Source of the DNA: Limnomonas spitsbergensis
Taxonomy: Eukaryota > Chlorophyta > Chlorophyceae > Chlamydomonadales
Length of the DNA stretch: 64,000 nt
Direction: 5' to 3'
NCBI GenBank assembly: GCA_037349105.1
Contig: JAYJMM010000101.1
Location: forward strand, 682,001-746,000
In this document: piece by piece, positions 59,266 to 64,000 of the stretch
How the letters are laid out: every line of letters starts with the position of its first letter
Numbering within the stretch: the stretch's first letter is position 1
Notes under the pieces: model-generated
Told to the model about the DNA's origin: nothing
The model's input: only the letters and a program-made list of their open reading frames with translations
Database searches by the model: none
Program-made: the position numbers and the translations under genes

Positions 59266-62200
59266 GGGCCTGTACCTGCAGTTGGATTCAAAGTAGCCAA
59301 AGGTCTGCCAGCCCTCGAGAGGCGCCTTGGGAGACGTAGCGGCGTAGATGCTGGCGCGGCAGCCTGATGCATGGGAGGGGGGCAGGTGCGACAATTTGAT
59401 GCAAACAGGGGATAAGGAGGTATGTCTATGCTGCGGTGCTGCGAATGATGGGCAAAAAGGGTAAAGGAGGTTCAATGAACAGGGGATCAGGATTCAGGAG
59501 TGATTTTAAACGTCGATGCTGTGCGGCTGCCCGATGGGCGGAAAAACAGGTATAATAGAAAGGGGGTGAGGATTGATGTTTTTAGTGCATGATGTGTGCC
59601 AACTTGATGAGCAAAAAAGGGGGAAATGGGAGTAACTTAACAGAGATATGGAGGGATATATGCAGCCCACCAAGGGTTATTAAGGGTGCCTGATCCACCT
59701 CCCTCCCCTCCCCACCCACCTTGCGAGGGTGACAGGAGCAGCCACTTGAGCAGCAGGCGCTGCATCCACTGCATCCACACCGGCAACGTCCGGGTGATGG
59801 GTGTGAGGACCATGCCGGGATGTACCGCAAACACCTGCGGCCGCAGCAATTTGTTTAGTGCAAGCGTCACTGGATCCACAGCGGCAATGTCCGCTTGATC
59901 GGTGTGAGCACTATGCCGGGATGTACGGCAAACACCTGAAGGGCGGTATCATTCAAGAAGTGTAAGCGTCTGGGTGATAACGCAGGCAGCATCAAAAGCT
60001 GTGATCTTTTTGCTTGTAGCGTGTGCGTCATGGGTGTGAGGACCATGCTGGGATGTACGGCTATCACCTGCGGGCAGGTATAATTTAAGTGTAAGCGTCA
60101 TGGTATCAACGCAGGCAGCGTGAAGTGTCATGATATGTTTTAAAGTTTGCAGCCTTTGCGTGATGCAGGCAGAGCTATCTTATTAGTGTAACCGTTGCGA
60201 CGTCCACACCGTCAAGGGTGTATTTTGTGTGATCGCCGTGAGCGGCATGCCAGGGGGGGCGGCGGAATTCCTGCAGGCATGATGATCATGTATAACGTGA
60301 ACCCAATAAAGCAGGACCGGTGTGCAGGCAAACGTTCGTAAATAAAAGCTCAGGAAGGTGAAGAAACAGGCCAGGGTGCTCAGCGAACAACAGCAGACCG
60401 GGCAATGCCTGTTTAAATAAAACCGGGTCCCGGGCGGACTGGGCAGTTCGGGTCACCGGGCAATGCCTGTTTGAATAAGAGTGTTTGTGGAAACGACAGT
60501 CTTCGACTGGAAAGGCGAGTAAAGGAGCAGTGGATGCAGTTCGCAGCATCTGCACATCCGCCCATCAGTTTCATTGGGTGGGCTTGAGGGTTCAGGTATC
60601 AACATGATGTTAAGGGTTTTGTTTGAAACCTACACCTTCTACCTTGACCTGAAATACAGCAGTTTGAGCCTTAACTGAAGGAGAGAAAGAAAGAGAGAAA
60701 GAAAAAAGGAGAAGAGGAAGAGAAAAAGACAAAAAGAGAAAGCTACGCCCCGTGGACGGCGTGAGAGTTAAGCAATTAATGATTCTGTCCTGAGATCTTG
60801 CTGACGACAAGAAGGCCACATCACCAAAAGGGGGACCGCATCGGAGAGGGTTTAATGTTGAGCGTTTAGGGGATGCATCAGAGAGGGTGAATAATGCAAT
60901 ACAATAGGAAGAGGGGCCGCATCAGGAAGGGTGAAGCATGCAATATGGTCGGGAGGCGGGCCGCATCAGGAAGGGAAAATCATGCAATACGGTTGGCAGA
61001 CGGGCCGCACCTGGACCGCAGATTCGGGTCCTAGACGCCTGCGCATCTCCTTCATAGCCAGGACCTGGGCGAGCTTACTCTGGGCGTAAGCAGCGCCGCA
61101 TTGGTAGCTGTTGGCGAGCCTGCATGTCACGGGTTCAGGGTTACTAACTGAAAATACTTTATGTGTACGCAGTGCAGCTTGGGAAGGCGAGTCTGTGAGG
61201 TCAGGGATCAGGGATCAGTTCAGAGTTCATGGCTCAGTTCAGGGCCCACCTTAACCCAACACTTTAAGAGCCACTTTGGGTTAAGGGTTTAGGGCTCACC
61301 TGAACCCTACACCTAAAGCCATACTTAGTGCCACTTTGGGTGTAGGGTTTCGAGTTTAGGGCTCACCTAAACCATTAAGCCGTACAAAGTGACACTTTGA
61401 CAGCTGTTGGCGAGCCTGGGAGTTTAGGGTTGAGTGCTTTGGTTTTTATCAAGCAAACTCAACCCGTATCAGCGCCTAGGTGGCAGCTAGCGGCCAGCCT
61501 GTAGGATTATGTTTCAGACTCAGGTTTCAATCAAACATACTAAACCTATCACACCATCATGTGGTAGCTTCTGGCAAACCAGAGGTTTGGGGTCCAGGGT
61601 CAATGAAATCCAGGATACAGGCAGTGGATCTACTTTGACTAGTCTGGGCAGCGGAGGGCACAGCACAGGGATACGGCACAAGTTTTGTTTGGGGTTTGGT
61701 TTTAATTCCCCAGCAGAGAGCGTAGTTTTCCCCCCTGCTTTTCTTGGGGGGCTGGGGTGGGTGGGGAACTAAACCGTTACCTGAAGTGCGGGTCGGCCGT
61801 GCGCGCCCCGTAGGCGGCCAGCATGTGTACAGAGGAGGAGACGTGCACCACCCTCGCGCCAAAGGACGGCGATTCGGCCGCGCCACGCCGCAGGGACGGC
61901 AGCAGCGAGGCTGTCAGCAGGAAGTGTCCAAGGTGGTTGCTGCCCATGTGCGCTTCGAAACCATCTGCAGTCTCCTCGCGGCCTGAGCGGGTGGCACGAG
62001 GGGAAGAAGGGAGGGGGGGGGGGCAGTTAAACATTTGTGTGTTTTGATTTGACAGGAAGATTCCAAGGAGGGTGCTGCCCATGTGCGCCTCGAAACCATC
62101 CGCAGTCTCCTCTCGCCCTGAGCGGGTGGCACGAGGGGGGAGGGAGAGGGCACTAGTTATACGGGTCTTCCTTTTTCTCTTTCCCCCCCCTCCTGCGATT

Positions 62201-63757
62201 TGCACTTCCCCACACCCCCTGTATAGCGATTCTCCCGGGGGGGGGACACGAGCATGGGCCTCTCGGCAGTTTTAGCCTTGGAAGGGATCCACCTGCGATT
62301 TAGGGCTGCATTCCCAAACAACCCGACTTGTGGAATTAACCCCGTGAAGTACGGTAGTAAGCATAAACATGTCTTGATCTGACAGGAAGAGTCCAAGGTC
62401 CAGGGTACTGCCCATACATGCACCCTGACACCCATCTGCAGCCTCCTCGAAAGACCCTGAGCGGGTGGCATGAAGGGAGAGCGAAAATAACATTTTACTT
62501 ACACAGGAAATACATGGCAGCTCACGTAGTGCTACGGCCGAACAAGTGGCTTCCTTAATCTATGCCTCAGGGCATATCGTTTATTTATTTATTATAACTA
62601 AATAAGGAAATGTCCGAGGTGATTTTCGCCTAGGACCCGTCCGCAGTCTCGCCTTGTAACACTGAAGCGAGGGTAGGAGGAGGACGGCACTTTTCCCTGC
62701 TGAACAGAGGACAAACAAAGAATAATATCCAACACGAAAACAGTCCTATGCATATACCTGTCCGCGGTCTCCTCTCAGGATATTAAGGACAGTGCTGTGC
62801 TGATTACAGTCCTTATGGTACGGTGGCTGAACTACACCGTAATTTTAGGCAAATTCAGCTATCTTTACCAGAAGGGGACCGTAATTACTTGCCTCACTAC
62901 GCCCCATGAGCATGATCCTCAGCCATGATCCTCAGCCCTTACCCCCATGTGCCTCACCCCGCCCCATGAGCATGATCCCTGCATTGTTGATGAGGATGTG
63001 CAGAGGGCGCTGCTGCTTCTCCCACTTGTCCGCAAACTGGCGTACAGACTCCAAGGAGGCCAGGTCAAGTAGCCAGACCTGCAGGGGTGACACAAGGACA
63101 AGATACTATGATTGAGTAAGGGTTGAAGGTTCAGGCTTACATGAGGAAAGTATATTTTGACTCGGCCTACCAGAGCCATGCAATGCACCTTAGGTGCACC
63201 TTACGTGCATGGCATACCTTGCATGCATGGCATATGTTGCATGCATGGCATACGTTGCATGCATGGCATACCTTATATGCATGGCATACGTTGCATGCAT
63301 GGCATACCTTATATGCATGGCATACCTGAGATGCATGGCATACCTTTGATGCATGGCAAGCCTTACATGCATGACATACCTGAGATGCATGGCATACCTA
63401 ACATGCATGGCAAGCTTAACATGCATGACATACCTGAGATGCATGGCATACCTGAGATGCATGACATACCTGAGATGCATGGCATACCTAACATGCATGG
63501 CAAGCTTTACATGCATGACATACCTGAGATGCATGGCATACCTGAGATGCATGGCATACCTGAGATGCATGGCATACCTTACATGCATGGCATACCTGAG
63601 ATGCATGGCATACCTTACATGCGATGAACCCTAACATGCAATGGACCTTAAGCCATCACCTCAATCTCAGGCTTGTCTCTCCCCATTTCCACGGTGGTTG
63701 CTTGGATCCTTGCCTTGAGCTCCTCCCCTCGGGCAAGGTTGCGGCAGGCCAGGATGA
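59203..63757 (-). CDS. short-chain dehydrogenase/reductase, six exons, 5' end outside
   Basis: NAD(P)-dependent oxidoreductase of the classical SDR fold, closest in pattern to the retinol dehydrogenase/protochlorophyllide reductase-like group. Exons (minus strand): 63757-63660 ([17 protein letters not shown]), 63078-62958 ([17 protein letters not shown] and [11 protein letters not shown]), 61982-61781 ([20 protein letters not shown] and [11 protein letters not shown], catalytic Ser), 61119-61011 ([17 protein letters not shown], catalytic Tyr-X3-Lys), 59834-59720 ([20 protein letters not shown]) and 59363 to 59203 ([27 protein letters not shown]). All phases match. The N-terminal TGxxxGIG cofactor motif must lie beyond the window or was missed. 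The last exon either ends at TAG 59203-59205 inside a SINE or splices at a GT after AACTGCAG. Confidence 0.85.
59427..59612 (-). pseudogene. three echoes of the last SDR exon's acceptor edge
   Basis: 59427-59454, 59512-59540 and 59585-59612 each resemble 59341-59370 (GATGCTGGCGCGGCAGC/CTGATGCATGGG), and share GAACAGGGGAT-type intron sequence. They are spaced about 70-85 bp apart, upstream of the exon. Confidence 0.55.
59872..60278 (-). pseudogene. three echoes of the VHPGMV exon
   Basis: 59875-59939 ([20 protein letters not shown]), 60016-60074 ([17 protein letters not shown]) and 60200-60278 ([11 protein letters not shown], more decayed). Each begins after a CAG acceptor and covers about the first 60 bases of exon 59834-59720. 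The first two keep the reading frame, so alternative use as exons cannot be excluded. Confidence 0.75.
60290..60660. other. SDR intron, no feature seen
   Basis: Contains a short duplication of GGGCAATGCCTGTTT (60390 and 60460). Nothing else recognised. Confidence 0.4.
60660..60775 (-). mobile_element. SINE-like short repeat, copy 9 (partial)
   Basis: Long (GAAA)n-type tail, then GCTACGCCCCGTGGACGGCG and TGAGAGTTAAGCAATTA. The distal half is missing. Confidence 0.65.
60825..61012. repeat. ~52-bp tandem repeat
   Basis: About four diverged copies of GGGCCGCATCAGGAAGGG with GCAATACGGTTGG-type spacers, abutting the YAQSK exon. Confidence 0.7.
61400..61590 (-). pseudogene. three echoes of the YAQSK exon acceptor edge
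   Basis: 61401-61420 (CAGCTGTTGGCGAGCCTGGG), 61482-61505 (GGCAGCTAGCGGCCAGCCTG) and 61563-61585 (weaker) repeat the exon start at 61104-61125 (TAGCTGTTGGCGAGCCTGC), AG included. They lie upstream of the exon in the gene's direction, each followed by telomere-like sequence. Confidence 0.65.
62049..62780 (-). pseudogene. echoes of the EETADGF exon
   Basis: 62049-62137 is a strong copy ([20 protein letters not shown], with the same CCGCTCAG acceptor). 62378-62472 is weaker (EEAADGCQG, same acceptor). 62605-62665 is weaker still, and 62755-62780 is a trace. All lie upstream of exon 61982-61781 and cover about its first 60-70 bases. Confidence 0.75.
62812..62890 (+). repeat. short interspersed repeat shared with 39045-39140
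   Basis: Common words in order: GTGGCTGAA, CCGTAATT, GGCAAATTCAGCTA, TTTACCAG and GACCGTAATT. Internally symmetrical, so possibly a small MITE. Confidence 0.5.
62890..62925 (-). pseudogene. echo of the NNAGIM exon donor edge
   Basis: GCCTCACTACGCCCCATGAG, then CATGATCC, repeats 62952-62978 (GCCTCACCCCGCCCCATGAG, then CATGATCC). It is downstream of exon 63078-62958, donor included. Confidence 0.65.
63190..63632. repeat. 18-bp tandem repeat (ATGCATGGCATACCTGAG)
   Basis: About 24 copies with CTGAG/CTTAC/GTTGC variants, inside the first visible SDR intron. Long MHGIPE-type frames on both strands are repeat artefacts. Confidence 0.95.
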
Positions 63758-63764
63758 CTGTGTC

Positions 63765-63960
63765 AGGGAGGAGGGAGAGGGAGAGGGAGGAGGGCGGGTA
63801 TCGGGTTCAGGAAGGAGGGCAGAGGGCCGGTATCAGGTTCAGGCAGGAGGGAGGAGGGCGGGTATCGGGTTTGGGGAGGAGAGAGGAGAGAGGAGGGAGA
63901 GGGAGAAGAGAGGAGGAGAGCTAGGTGCGGGGCAAGGGGGGGGGGGGGGGCTGGGGAGGA
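63765..63960. repeat. purine-rich GGGAGGAGGG region with poly-G
   Basis: Degenerate GGAGGGAGAGGG and GGGCGGGTATCGGGTTCAGG repeats, then 16 Gs. Part of the SDR intron. Confidence 0.8.
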
Positions 63961-64000
63961 GGATGCAGCTGATTTCAGGCCATGACAATTGTACTAGAAA

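Noticed and set aside
63157..63634. MHGIPE-type repeat proteins on both strands
   Set aside because: 18-bp tandem repeat inside an SDR intron; all phases are open.
1..64000. tRNA or rRNA genes
   Set aside because: No cloverleaf with anticodon and no rRNA core sequence was recognised by eye on either strand; a covariance-model scan would settle it.

Overview
The window is nuclear DNA of a eukaryote, most likely a green alga. I lean towards a prasinophyte (Cymbomonas-like), but that is an impression, not a proof. Reasons: genes are split by introns with GT/GC...AG borders and matching phases; there is a plant-type M17 leucine aminopeptidase and a two-module AP2-domain gene; the introns are full of degenerate plant-telomere-like CCCTAAA/TTTAGGG repeats; there is a RandI/Dualen-like LINE; and there are no bacterial operons. 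Most of the 64 kb is repeats and intron. Real exons are short, GC-rich islands.

Layout. 1-2430: the last four exons of a leucine aminopeptidase (+ strand), with introns made of minisatellites and telomere-like repeats. 2446-21123: one giant (18.7 kb), nearly intact Ty3-like retroelement, inserted 15 bp after the aminopeptidase stop codon and flanked by the 4-bp duplication TTAG. It carries a 2902-residue gag-like ORF (two CCHC zinc knuckles and a retropepsin-like DSA motif). A second ORF of 2101 residues has the order RT - RNase H - DNMT3-like cytosine-5 methyltransferase - DDE integrase - PHD finger. Its ends do not form a simple LTR pair: the arrangement is B ... A-B-A', a split direct repeat. 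21.1-30.5 kb: interspersed repeats plus a few exons of an unrecognised minus-strand gene (24.35-27.5 kb). 30.5-35.2 kb: a run of unrelated minisatellites. 35-40 kb: mostly unexplained sequence with TTGATTCAA-type repeats. 40.3-42.7 kb: a decayed 3' half of a LINE with RNase H, a CCHC finger and a restriction-like endonuclease. 45.26-55.35 kb: four exons of a gene with two AP2-like modules. The 6.8-kb intron between the modules holds a large palindrome (arms about 2.4 kb), each arm carrying a PHD-finger gene and an outward-reading MYND-like gene. 56-58.3 kb: tandem arrays, one visibly amplified from the end of an interspersed repeat. 59.2-63.8 kb: six exons of a minus-strand short-chain dehydrogenase/reductase.

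Two things stand out. First, the retroelement combines a captured cytosine methyltransferase and a histone-reader-type PHD finger with a DDE integrase and split direct repeats, an end structure known to me from tyrosine-recombinase retroelements. Second, the introns repeatedly contain degraded copies ('echoes') of the adjacent exon edge including its splice site: acceptor edges are echoed upstream, donor edges downstream. This is seen in at least four independent genes and is densest in the dehydrogenase gene, where four introns carry about three echoes each. All readings are by eye; no database search was possible.
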